This document shows positions 7,676-16,398 of a stretch of 64,000 nt of DNA, piece after piece; the stretch's first letter is position 1, and each line of letters begins with the position of its first letter. Below the pieces are notes generated by a model. It saw nothing but the letters and a program-made list of their open reading frames with translations, was not told the origin of the DNA and did no database searches. The position numbers were made by a program, and so were the translations under genes. The DNA lies in NCBI GenBank assembly GCA_041650315.1, contig JBAZLJ010000001.1, forward strand, positions 310,001-374,000, written 5' to 3'. This DNA comes from JAGVYF01 sp041650315 (GTDB taxonomy: Archaea; Nanobdellota; Nanobdellia; Woesearchaeales; JAGVYF01).

Positions 7676-9031
7676 CTAAAACCCAGGTATTCTGCCTTTC
7701 ATCTTGCCCATGAATTTCTTCATGTTGCGTTCAGATGCGTTTGGTCCGAATGATTTCATCATCTTCTTGGTCTGCTTGTATTGTTTGAGAAGTTCTCTCA
7801 CTTCGGATTCTGGCACGCCTGAGCCTTGCGCAATCCTTGTGATTCTTGTCGATGTAATTATATCAGGATCTTCCAATTCTTCTTTTGTGCATGATTGCAT
7901 TACGAATTTCCATTTCTTGAGTTTTTCTTCCTGGACTTTTAATGCTTCCTTCGGAAGTTTTATCTGGCCCATTCCCGGAATCATTTCCATGATTTTGTCG
8001 ATAGAACCCATCTTGCTCATGGCTTCCATCTGGCTGTATAAGTCTAATAGATTGAATTCGCCTTTCATAAGCTTCTTGCTCAGGTCCTGAGCATCTTCTT
8101 CGCTTATCGCTTCCTTCGCTTTCTCTAATAGTGATTGAAGATCACCCATGCCTAGAAGACGGCTGACGAAACGTTTTGGATCGAACAGTTCCAGGCTGTC
8201 GATTTTCTCTCCGACGCCTATGAATTTGACTGGCGCGCCTGTGGTTGCGCAAGCTGATAATGCTCCGCCGCCTTTAGCTGTGCCATCTAATTTTGTGATT
8301 ATAACGCCTGTGACGTTGCATGTTGAATGGAATGTCTCTGCTTGTTTCTGCGCGGCCTGTCCGACATCTGCCGCTATTACCAATAGCCTTTCATCTGGTT
8401 TGATGTATGTGTTCAATGCGTTCAGTTCTTTGACTAGCTCTTCATTCAGCGCATCTCTTCCCGCAGTGTCGATTATTACCAGATTGTATTCTGATAATTG
8501 CTTTTCGAATTCTTTGTAGATATCTAATGGATTCTTTTGTTTAGGATTGCCGAAGACTGGCACGTTAATCTGTTCACCTAATTGCTCCAATTGTTTGAAT
8601 GCAGCAGGTCTCCAAGTATCTGTGCTCATTAATGCGACTTTGTATCCGCGTTTCTGATAGAATTTAGCGAGTTTAGCTGCGGTTGTGGTTTTTCCGTTGC
8701 CGAATAAACCAACAAGCATGATCTTGAAAGGTTTTTTGTTTTCGATTTTTGGTTCAGAAAGTTCTTTGCCCATGAAATTTGTTAATTCTTCATACAGAAC
8801 GTTGATGAGATGCTCTTTCTTTGATAATCCTTTAGGAGTATCTTCTTTAAGGACTCTGTCTTTAATCTTGTTAGTTAGCTCGAACACTAATTTGACGTTA
8901 ACGTCGCTTTTCAGAAGCGCTTTTTGGAGGTCTTTCACCAGTTCATTCACTAGCTTTTCATCTACGAAAATCGAGCCTGCAATCTTGCTTAAAGTGGCTT
9001 TCAATGATTCTCCTAATGAGTCTAGTACCAT
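7676..9031 (-). CDS. srp54: Signal recognition particle protein SRP54
   Basis: A 451-residue SRP GTPase that binds 7S RNA and signal sequences and docks to FtsY. It has the N-terminal helical bundle (residues 1-95), the G domain with G1 GLFGNGKTTT (about 107-116), DTAGRD and TKLDGTAKGGG, and a methionine-rich M domain (about 310-451) ending in GPNASERN and MKKFMGKMKGR. The usual G1 loop reads GLQGSGKTT, so FGN is a variant that keeps the lysine. A TTTATAAAT box at 9053-9061 lies about 25 bases before the ATG: leaderless. Confidence 0.96.
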   Translation of the reverse strand: MVLDSLGESLKATLSKIAGSIFVDEKLVNELVKDLQKALLKSDVNVKLVFELTNKIKDRVLKEDTPKGLSKKEHLINVLYEELTNFMGKELSEPKIENKKPFKIMLVGLFGNGKTTTAAKLAKFYQKRGYKVALMSTDTWRPAAFKQLEQLGEQINVPVFGNPKQKNPLDIYKEFEKQLSEYNLVIIDTAGRDALNEELVKELNALNTYIKPDERLLVIAADVGQAAQKQAETFHSTCNVTGVIITKLDGTAKGGGALSACATTGAPVKFIGVGEKIDSLELFDPKRFVSRLLGMGDLQSLLEKAKEAISEEDAQDLSKKLMKGEFNLLDLYSQMEAMSKMGSIDKIMEMIPGMGQIKLPKEALKVQEEKLKKWKFVMQSCTKEELEDPDIITSTRITRIAQGSGVPESEVRELLKQYKQTKKMMKSFGPNASERNMKKFMGKMKGRIPGF

Positions 9032-9101
9032 AGGGATAGTGGACTGAAACCGGATTTATAAATATAACTATGATAAGAATGAAAATAACTCCTTTTTTTG
9101 C

Positions 9102-9242
9102 TTATTTACTTCTTGGATTCCAGAAAATTAGGAAATGCAAGAAATTCAGGAACAATAGGTATAACCAAGGGTTATCTTTCCCAAGGAATCCTAGAAAGCC
9201 CAAAAATCCTAACAAACCCATCCAATTGAATTTTTTAGCCAT
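9102..9242 (-). CDS. Tiny GFLGFLG-type membrane protein
   Basis: A 46-residue frame on the minus strand that reads MAKKFNWMGLLGFLGFLGFL, then GKDNPWLYLLFLNFL and a basic end. The regular GLLGFLGFLGFLG run followed by NPW and a hydrophobic helix is the pattern of small two-helix membrane proteins known in bacteria and archaea. A 73-residue frame on the opposite strand covers the same DNA but has poor composition, so I prefer this one. No function is known. Confidence 0.6.
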   Translation of the reverse strand: MAKKFNWMGLLGFLGFLGFLGKDNPWLYLLFLNFLHFLIFWNPRSK

Positions 9243-9330
9243 ATCAGTAATACTAGTTGTTTTCGTATATATATCTTTAGTTCCATTATAATCAAAAGAA
9301 AAAAGGAGAAAAAGAAAAGTAAAAAGCGGT

Positions 9331-11016
9331 CTATGGTGTACCGCAACCGCCGGCTGGAGCTTCAGATGTGCTCAATGTGCTTGTGCATCCGCTTAGACCG
9401 GGATTAGCTTCGCAATAGGTTTGCTTGATGGTGTTAGCATCGAAACCGCCGAATTGTTTCTGATTGTTAGCTATCCATGTAGGACTGCCGCCAATATTCA
9501 ATTCTTGCGCAATCTTGATGTCTTCGCTCAGCAATGCTTTGCCTTCATCGCCTTTAGAGCAAGTTTCTACTTTTGTGGAATCTATGCTAGCTGCTAATGC
9601 GCAGTCTTTCCAATCTAAGTCTTTCACGCCATTAGTAGATCTGCAATAGATGAAATTAAGCCATTTTTCTTGTGATGCGTATTTATTAACGCATAATTGG
9701 ACAATATCTTCATCAACTTCGTATTGGCCGTGTAAGCTTTGGAATTCTCCATTCTGTTCATTAGCTATGTAATGGACACTGTATTTGACGTCTTCTTTGA
9801 AGTTTGTGACTACTTCTTTCAATGCTTTAACTGCTTCTTTTCCGTAAGGGCAGTCGCTCATCACGAACAATTGAAGGTCTTTCTTGATTTCTTCTCTGCA
9901 TTCGAATGCGTCATTGCACTCAGTGTCTGCGCAGTCAATAAGTTCGTTATTGTTGTCATCCACTTCGTTGTCGCAGATTTCTTTAGTTGGATCGAAGCTT
10001 GCTCCAATCATCAAATTAAGATATTTGCCTGATGGGACGAAATATCTTTCGATGTTCACATAATTAGCATCTGTCTTGACTTCTTCAGTGAAAAGGATAG
10101 CTGGCAATGCTGTCAATTGTAGTTCATTGTATAACGCTTTACCTTCTTCGGTTGAATAATCAAGGTTTGTAACTGCGAGTTTTGGGAATAGTTGATTTTT
10201 CAATGATTGAATGATTGGCGCTGAATCACATTCTTTGCATCTTGCGTCATTCAATACTGTGATCTTCACTTCTTTGATCTCAGGCAATTCTGCGCATGCT
10301 GGGGCTTTGTTGCCTGTTGCTTCGCAGATTGCTCTTATTAGATCATTTGGTGCTCTTCCACCAGCATATTGCACGCCGTTCAAATAGATTGTAGGGCTGC
10401 CTTGGACATTGAGAGATTGAGCTTTCTGGAATGATGCTGCGAGCAATGCTTTGCCTTCTTCGCCTTGGTAGCAAGTTTCCAATGTTTTTGAATCAATGCC
10501 TATTTCATCAGCGCATGTTGTCAATGATGAGACTAAATCACTTGGATTGTTTTTGTTTTGGCATGCTATAAAATCGAAATATACTGCTGGATAATGGTTT
10601 TTTGCACAAGCTTGTATCAAATCGCCTATGACTTCTGGTTCTCCATGAAGGCTGTTGAAATTCGTTCCATCAGTCTGGCCAATGAATTCTATGTTCATAT
10701 TGACATAGCCTTTCATCTTGTCAACAACTTCTTTGAATGAGTTTTCTGCCTGCACCCCATAAGGACATTGGCTCATGACATAAAGGTCGATATTAGCTTT
10801 ATCACTTACTGTTGCGAATCCGGTTATTCCGTCTAAAAGATTAGGATAATTAGAATTGACTACATATCCGATTGCGAAAACAACTGCTACGATTACTAGA
10901 AGTTTCTTATAATCGAAATTGCTTGCTTTTTGTTCAACCTTTGCTTCGACATTGATGAAAGCAGGTTTCACTTCCGGTTTTGCCGGTTCTGGATTTGCTT
11001 GTTGTTCCATTTCCAT
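9331..11016 (-). CDS. Membrane-anchored protein with three thioredoxin-like domains
   Basis: A 561-residue protein with a cytosolic proline-rich tail, one membrane helix (about residues 37-55) and a large outside part. Domain 1 (about 75-235) has CPYG and a GSPT cis-proline loop. Domain 2 (about 250-340) is glutaredoxin-like with CKEC and LPAI. A Cys/Asp-rich calcium-binding-like loop follows (CDNEVDDNNNELIDCAD). Domain 3 (about 380-545) again has CPYG and GSPT. The CPYG sites hold one cysteine where DsbA has CPYC. An envelope thiol or disulfide role is likely. A GGTGA ribosome site precedes the ATG. Confidence 0.82.
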   Translation of the reverse strand: MEMEQQANPEPAKPEVKPAFINVEAKVEQKASNFDYKKLLVIVAVVFAIGYVVNSNYPNLLDGITGFATVSDKANIDLYVMSQCPYGVQAENSFKEVVDKMKGYVNMNIEFIGQTDGTNFNSLHGEPEVIGDLIQACAKNHYPAVYFDFIACQNKNNPSDLVSSLTTCADEIGIDSKTLETCYQGEEGKALLAASFQKAQSLNVQGSPTIYLNGVQYAGGRAPNDLIRAICEATGNKAPACAELPEIKEVKITVLNDARCKECDSAPIIQSLKNQLFPKLAVTNLDYSTEEGKALYNELQLTALPAILFTEEVKTDANYVNIERYFVPSGKYLNLMIGASFDPTKEICDNEVDDNNNELIDCADTECNDAFECREEIKKDLQLFVMSDCPYGKEAVKALKEVVTNFKEDVKYSVHYIANEQNGEFQSLHGQYEVDEDIVQLCVNKYASQEKWLNFIYCRSTNGVKDLDWKDCALAASIDSTKVETCSKGDEGKALLSEDIKIAQELNIGGSPTWIANNQKQFGGFDANTIKQTYCEANPGLSGCTSTLSTSEAPAGGCGTP

Positions 11017-11126
11017 ATATTTTCACCTTCATATGATTATGATTGTTTTTATTTGAGAACGCTGTTAATAAATATATTGGTTTTTTATGATATATAAAGA
11101 AAAAGTAAATAAAAAAAAGAAAAAGC

Positions 11127-11318
11127 TTAGATTTGTGTGTCTAAGTCTTGTTCCAATGCGTCTAGGTCAGATGTATCTACGCTTGTTTGGTCAATGGAAT
11201 CGATATCCGATATGTCGGAACTTAAGTCCATTGAAGCATCTGTTGTTGTTTCTTTAGCGCAACCATACATTGTCGCTACTAATAACAACGCTAATATCAA
11301 AATTGCTGCTTTTTTCAT
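11127..11318 (-). CDS. Small acidic lipoprotein
   Basis: A 63-residue protein with a lipoprotein signal: basic MKK, hydrophobic core, and lipobox ATMYGC with the cysteine at residue 20. The mature part is short, rich in Asp, Ser and Thr, and probably disordered. GGTGAG lies just before the ATG. It directly follows the large secreted coiled-coil gene (11-base gap) and is probably in the same transcript. An lgt-like gene at 60559 could supply the lipid anchor. Confidence 0.75.
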   Translation of the reverse strand: MKKAAILILALLLVATMYGCAKETTTDASMDLSSDISDIDSIDQTSVDTSDLDALEQDLDTQI

Positions 11319-11329
11319 TCATCTCACCT

Positions 11330-12670
11330 TTATGCAGTTCCTTCAACAGCTGCTTCTGCTGCATCTGTATTGGATTCTGCAAGCTCTTCAACGCCTTCAT
11401 TGGATACTACGCTTTTTATAATTTGCTGTAGTATCTTCTGCGCATCTGCTAATGCTTGCTTAGCCAATTTCATGTGCTGTTCAGCTGCTTTGACGTATTC
11501 GTCAATAGCTTTCTTATCGGTGTCTGCCAGTTTAGCTTCGACTTTTTTATCCAATTCTGTCTGAGCTGCTTGGAATTCTGTCTTTGCAGTATCTAGCTTT
11601 ACTTTGAATTGGTCTACCAATGGTTGGATAGTTGTTGTGTCTTTGCCGTTCTCTGTCATCCTTTCCATGATCCTGTTCAATTTCACTTCAAGATATTTGG
11701 ATTTGATGATTACTCCGCCCATTCTTGAGTTGACTAATCTTGCATTGACTGATTTGATTACCAATTTAGCATCAGCAATAGCGCCTTTCATCTCTTTCAT
11801 CGCCGCATTCACTTCTTCTTTGGTAGAATTTTCGTTAAGAGCTGCAATCTTTGCCTTGACATCATTGATGTCTTCTATCTCTTGATCGAGCCAGCCTTTA
11901 TAGACAATAGTGTTCTCTTCAGTTATATACTCTGAAGATTCTACATTAGCAAGCACTTTCTCAAGCATTTTGATAGTCTGGTCTGCTGCGTTGTTTGTCA
12001 TGTCTCTTGCTTTAATTTTCAGTTCTTTATCCTTTTCTTCACAATCATCTGCTTCTTTGCAAACTTTTCTTTCTGCTAACTTAGCTGCTAAATCTGCTTT
12101 CAATGTCAGATGTTTTGCTTTAGCTTCGTCTACTCTAGCTTTTGCGTTAAGATAATTTAGGTTAGATTTCTCTTTCTTCTCTTTGATTAATTCTCTTACT
12201 TTGAACTCTTTGTCTTTATCGAATCCTTGGAATCCAGATTCGTCTTTCATTTCATTGAATCTTTCGATTGCTTTGTTTTTAAGTTCAACGAGTTTCTGCA
12301 ATCTTGTGAGATCCTTCTCTTGAAGTTTCTGCACTAGCTCAGTTCTTTTCTGCAGTTTCTCTTCACATTTAGTAGAATCGTTGCTTGTTTCTTTGCAAAG
12401 TTCTATTGCTTTATTCAATTGCTCTTGCTGAAATAACCTGAATTCTTCAGCTTTCAAGCTTTCAATTTCCCTTTCTCCAGCCATGACAGCTTTCCTTATA
12501 GAATTGATAGTATTTCCTTCGGAATCAGCCATCATCTTTGGTTCGTCTATTTCGTTTTCTTCGTCATCTTGTGTGCTATATTTACCATTTTTACCATTTT
12601 CTGCGAATGCTGTTGGTATTATGCTTATCATAAACATGCATAAAACCAATATCGCGAATGTTTTTTTCAT
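11330..12670 (-). CDS. Secreted coiled-coil protein
   Basis: I choose the ATG at 12670 (446 residues) because GGAGGT lies 7 bases upstream and the product then begins with a clean signal peptide (MKKTFAILVL to AFA, residues 1-23). A longer start five codons upstream would overlap the ribosome site. The mature protein is nearly all charged helix with long Lys/Glu/Ala-rich coiled coils (about 45-440), interrupted by a CKEADDCEEKDKE patch and a CKETSNDSTKC patch, each able to form a disulfide. It probably lies outside the membrane. No family is recognised. Confidence 0.78.
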   Translation of the reverse strand: MKKTFAILVLCMFMISIIPTAFAENGKNGKYSTQDDEENEIDEPKMMADSEGNTINSIRKAVMAGEREIESLKAEEFRLFQQEQLNKAIELCKETSNDSTKCEEKLQKRTELVQKLQEKDLTRLQKLVELKNKAIERFNEMKDESGFQGFDKDKEFKVRELIKEKKEKSNLNYLNAKARVDEAKAKHLTLKADLAAKLAERKVCKEADDCEEKDKELKIKARDMTNNAADQTIKMLEKVLANVESSEYITEENTIVYKGWLDQEIEDINDVKAKIAALNENSTKEEVNAAMKEMKGAIADAKLVIKSVNARLVNSRMGGVIIKSKYLEVKLNRIMERMTENGKDTTTIQPLVDQFKVKLDTAKTEFQAAQTELDKKVEAKLADTDKKAIDEYVKAAEQHMKLAKQALADAQKILQQIIKSVVSNEGVEELAESNTDAAEAAVEGTA

Positions 12671-12893
12671 TTTCGTAACCTCCATCGTTTGTTTTTGAAT
12701 GTGATCTGCAGATATGATTTACGAATTTTGTTTATATAGATACTTTCAGATTAGTTTTGTTTGAAGCTTTATACGGGCGTTTAACACCTTAGGAAAGTTC
12801 ATATGGTCAGTTTAATCTTTAAATCGGTTGAATCAGGCTTGTTTTGTTTTTTCATTGCAAAGCTTTTTATATCAATATTATTTAGATAAGGAC

Positions 12894-13595
12894 ATGAATA
12901 GATTATTTTTGTATCTGGCAATGTTCTTTGTTTTGACTTCATTAGTTTCGGCAGCAACTGTTCATGGCTCAGTCTATGACCTTTCTCTTGAGAAAGTCAG
13001 CGATGTTAGGATGTCGGTTAATTCTGCTCCTGCGCAGACTTTGATATCTAAGGATGGGGCTTATTCATTTGAATTGCCATCAGGCGAATATATTTTGAAG
13101 GCGGAATATTATGAAAATAGAATTTTAATATCTACTGCTGAAGAGTCTGTGAAAATTGGTTCTGACGGGAATTATGTGATTGATTTAGTCTTATTTCCAG
13201 TGCTTGAGGAAGAAATCGATGATGTTGAAGTCCCTGATGAATTGAATGGTGATTCATATTGGTATTATTATGCGCCGTTAATTATTTTTGTGCTGGTTTT
13301 GATTTATTTACGTTATCGCAAATTGCAGATTAGAAAATTGAAGATCATGAAACTTGAAGAGGCAAGGCATGTCGCGCATATCAAACCTTCTGTTGCCGTT
13401 GATCCTGAGCTTGAGAAGCTGTTGGATTTCATCAAATCGAATGAAGGACGAGTGACGCAGAAAGATGTGCGCAAAGCTTATCCTTCTTTGTCTGAAGCTA
13501 AAATCTCTCTTATGGTCGCTGAATTGGAGCATAAAGGGATAGTCAATAAAATAAAAAAGGGAAGAGGTAATCTCATATGGTTAAGAAAACATTAA
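12894..13595 (+). CDS. Membrane-anchored protein with cytosolic winged helix
   Basis: The start at 12894 follows AAGGA and a TATA-like TTTTATATC about 30 bases up; an upstream frame would add 22 implausible residues. The 233-residue product has a signal (to VSAA, residue 21), a beta-sandwich domain like carboxypeptidase-regulatory folds (22-105), an acidic linker, one membrane helix (about 128-148), a basic stretch, and a C-terminal winged helix (about 170-233, LDFIKSNEGRVTQKDVRKAY). It looks like a membrane-bound sensor or regulator. The next gene overlaps by 19 bases. Confidence 0.8.
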   Translation: MNRLFLYLAMFFVLTSLVSAATVHGSVYDLSLEKVSDVRMSVNSAPAQTLISKDGAYSFELPSGEYILKAEYYENRILISTAEESVKIGSDGNYVIDLVLFPVLEEEIDDVEVPDELNGDSYWYYYAPLIIFVLVLIYLRYRKLQIRKLKIMKLEEARHVAHIKPSVAVDPELEKLLDFIKSNEGRVTQKDVRKAYPSLSEAKISLMVAELEHKGIVNKIKKGRGNLIWLRKH

Positions 13596-14362
13596 AACTT
13601 TTATTGTCTAAACTGAATCAGTCTAGATTTGTCCACAAATTAAAGCATTTCAAGTATTGGAGATTGGTATTCGCTGCATTTGCTATATTCATTTTATTCG
13701 GAGGATATTTCGGTTATTCATATCTTAAACAGAAGCAATTCACAGATGATTATAATGCGATGAATTCCAAGTATAAAGAAGCACTTTATGCAACAGGCAG
13801 CGCGCCAAAGACTTCGCTTGCTAAAGTTTCTGCGTATAATGATGCTTTCACTATATTCTTCAATAAGTATAGAGATAATCCGCCTAAGGATTTCGCTAAA
13901 GATATGTCTTTCTCCGGCGATATGGAAGCGATTGCTTTGCTTTCAGAGAATGCGTTGTTCTACACACAGGAATCAGAATATTCTCTAGCGCATGCTGAGC
14001 TTGAAAGCATACGTCAGGTCTGGCAGTTGCTTTTCAAAAGGAATGATGTGGGGATGATGTCTTATTATATGACTGATTTCCATGATGCGATGGAATCCGT
14101 TATCTCTCTTGCTGATATAAAAGATGCAGCCGGCGTTTCTGAATTGTGCCCTTCACTTACTGAGAAATGGGCTGCCATTAAGAACATGGAAGTGTCTTTC
14201 TCTGTCGATAAACTGATTGATTTCAAGAATCAGGTCTCTGCTGAGGAAATAAACGTGAGGAATCTTTGCTCTGCTGCAGAAAGTAAAAATATAGAAAAGC
14301 TGCCTTATCTGGCAGCAAAGATGAAATCAGGTTTCATCAGCGCATACTTAAGGTATGGCTGA
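13577..14362 (+). CDS. Hypothetical single-pass membrane protein
   Basis: A 261-residue protein with a basic cytosolic start, one membrane helix (about residues 28-49) and a mainly helical outside domain with cysteines near residues 196 and 234. It overlaps the winged-helix membrane protein by 19 bases and so probably shares its mRNA, which suggests it is a partner of that sensor-like protein. No family is recognised. It converges on thrS with a 5-base gap. Confidence 0.72.
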   Translation: MVKKTLKLLLSKLNQSRFVHKLKHFKYWRLVFAAFAIFILFGGYFGYSYLKQKQFTDDYNAMNSKYKEALYATGSAPKTSLAKVSAYNDAFTIFFNKYRDNPPKDFAKDMSFSGDMEAIALLSENALFYTQESEYSLAHAELESIRQVWQLLFKRNDVGMMSYYMTDFHDAMESVISLADIKDAAGVSELCPSLTEKWAAIKNMEVSFSVDKLIDFKNQVSAEEINVRNLCSAAESKNIEKLPYLAAKMKSGFISAYLRYG

Positions 14363-14367
14363 TTATT

Positions 14368-16302
14368 TTATTTTTTAATTTCAGGTTTCGGCTGCTCAGG
14401 CAGTTTCTTTGATTTAATCTCTTTGAGCAGGCGTTCTATCAAATCATCAGCTTTGACATCATTGCTGACCAATCCTTCCCTGGTCCTTACCGCGACTGTG
14501 TGAGATGCTTCTTCTTTCTCTCCGACAACTAGGATATAGTTTATCTGCTTAAGTTGAGCGTCTCTCACTTTTTTAGGTATGGATTCTGCTCTGGTGTCGA
14601 GTTCGACTCTTAATCCATAATCGCTCATTTTCTCCATTAGTTTCTCAGCATAGCCGTTGAATTTGTCGGATACTGTCAAAATAGAGATTTGGATTGGGCT
14701 CAACCATAGCGGGAATCTTCCGGCAAAGTGTTCTGTCAATATGCCTAAGAATCTCTCTATACTGCCGTAAACAACGCGATGAAGCATGACTGGCCTGTGC
14801 TTTTTGCCATCTTGGCCTTCGTAAGTCAAGTCAAACCTTTCTGGCATCTGGAAATCAAGCTGGCATGTCGCGCACTGCCATGTCCTTCCCAATGAATCCT
14901 TGATATGGAAATCGATCTTCGGACCATAGAATGCGCCGTCTCCTGGATTTATCTTGAACGGCATTTTCAGTTCATTCAGCGATTTCTCAAGAGTTTTTTC
15001 TGCAAGTTCCCATAGTTTAGGGTCGCCCATAGCTTTGTCAGGTTTTGTAGAAAGCTCAACATGATATTCGAATCCGAATATATCTTTATAGAAATGATCT
15101 ATAAGTTTCACAACTCCTTTTATTTCATTTTCAAGTTGGTCTTCTGTAACATACAGATGAGCATCATCTTGATGGAAGCATCTTACCCTGAATAATCCGG
15201 ATAATACGCCTGATAGCTCATGTCTGTGCACTAATCCGACTTCAGCCGCTCTCAAAGGCAATTCTTTATAGCTGTGTATCCTTGATTTATATGTAATCAT
15301 TCCGCCAGGACAGTTCATAGGTTTAACTGCATAATCTGCTTGATCTATCTTAGTGAAATACATGTTTTCTTTGTAATGGTCCCAATGACCTGACTGTAGC
15401 CATAATGCTTTGTTAAGTATGATTGGCGTTTTGATTTCTACGTATCCGGCTTTCTTGTGTTCAGCTCTCCAGAAATCTAGAAGTTCGTTCCATATTACCA
15501 TGCCTTTAGCGTGTATGAACGGCATTCCTGGCGCTTCGTCATGGAAGCTGAAAAGATCCATATCACGTCCGATTTTTCTGTGATCTCTTTTAGACGCTTC
15601 TTCAAGTAAAGTCAGGTAACCATTCAAATCTTTCTTGTCAGGGAAACTTATTCCGTATACTCTCTGGAGCATCTTGTTCTTATTATCGCCTCTCCAGTAT
15701 GCACCGGCTATTTTTGTGAGTTTCACTGCTTTGATCTGGCCGGTGTGCTGCACGTGCGGACCTCTACAGAAATCGATGTAATTGCCGTGCTGGTAGATTG
15801 TCAATGTGTCTTCTTTCAGTTCGTTGATCATTTCAATCTTGTATTGATTGTCCTTGAAAAGCAGCAGAGCTTCTTTCTTGCTGACTTCTCTTCTTTCGAA
15901 CTTGAGATCCTGCTTGATTATCTCCTGCATCTTTTTCTCAATTTTTTCCAAGTCTTCTGGCTTGAATGGTTCGTGATCGAAATCGTAATAGAATCCTTCA
16001 GCCACCGCTGGGCCGATTGTTGGCTTTGCATAGGGGAATAATTGGACTACTGCATCAGCCATGATGTGCGCTGTCGAATGCCTGAACACTTCAACGCCTT
16101 CAGGGTCTTTGAATGTTATGATTTTTATCTTCGCATTGTGATTTATCGGTCTGCTAAGGTCCCATAGATTTTCATCTACTTTGATGGCTACTGCATTTCT
16201 CGCTAATCCTTCAGCGATACCTTTAGCTATCTCTAGACCTGTAATTCCTTTTTTGAAATCTTTAGAACTCCCATCAGGGAAAATTATGTTTACGCTATCC
16301 AT
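14368..16302 (-). CDS. thrS: Threonyl-tRNA synthetase, bacterial-type architecture
   Basis: A 644-residue class II synthetase that charges tRNA-Thr. Domains in order: TGS (residues 1-62), N2 editing domain with HSTAH (about 75) and the GPHVQHTG region, catalytic core (about 245-530) with motif 2 near VRCFHQDDAHLY, zinc ligands in MNCPGG and HRHELSG, and the anticodon domain (about 535-635). This layout is that of bacteria and eukaryotes; most archaea instead use a ThrRS with a D-aminoacyl-deacylase-like editing domain. Transfer from bacteria is therefore likely. The C-terminal lysine/proline tail is an extension. Confidence 0.95.
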   Translation of the reverse strand: MDSVNIIFPDGSSKDFKKGITGLEIAKGIAEGLARNAVAIKVDENLWDLSRPINHNAKIKIITFKDPEGVEVFRHSTAHIMADAVVQLFPYAKPTIGPAVAEGFYYDFDHEPFKPEDLEKIEKKMQEIIKQDLKFERREVSKKEALLLFKDNQYKIEMINELKEDTLTIYQHGNYIDFCRGPHVQHTGQIKAVKLTKIAGAYWRGDNKNKMLQRVYGISFPDKKDLNGYLTLLEEASKRDHRKIGRDMDLFSFHDEAPGMPFIHAKGMVIWNELLDFWRAEHKKAGYVEIKTPIILNKALWLQSGHWDHYKENMYFTKIDQADYAVKPMNCPGGMITYKSRIHSYKELPLRAAEVGLVHRHELSGVLSGLFRVRCFHQDDAHLYVTEDQLENEIKGVVKLIDHFYKDIFGFEYHVELSTKPDKAMGDPKLWELAEKTLEKSLNELKMPFKINPGDGAFYGPKIDFHIKDSLGRTWQCATCQLDFQMPERFDLTYEGQDGKKHRPVMLHRVVYGSIERFLGILTEHFAGRFPLWLSPIQISILTVSDKFNGYAEKLMEKMSDYGLRVELDTRAESIPKKVRDAQLKQINYILVVGEKEEASHTVAVRTREGLVSNDVKADDLIERLLKEIKSKKLPEQPKPEIKK

Positions 16303-16398
16303 TTTTTACACCTTCATACTGCGATATACAAAATCGCGAGCATGGGCTGTTGTATAGATATCTCTTATAAAAATGTTACTATAATTGATATATAGAAT

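Noticed and set aside
9070..9291. 73-residue frame on the plus strand
   Set aside because: Low-complexity basic stretch opposite a better small membrane-protein frame on the minus strand.
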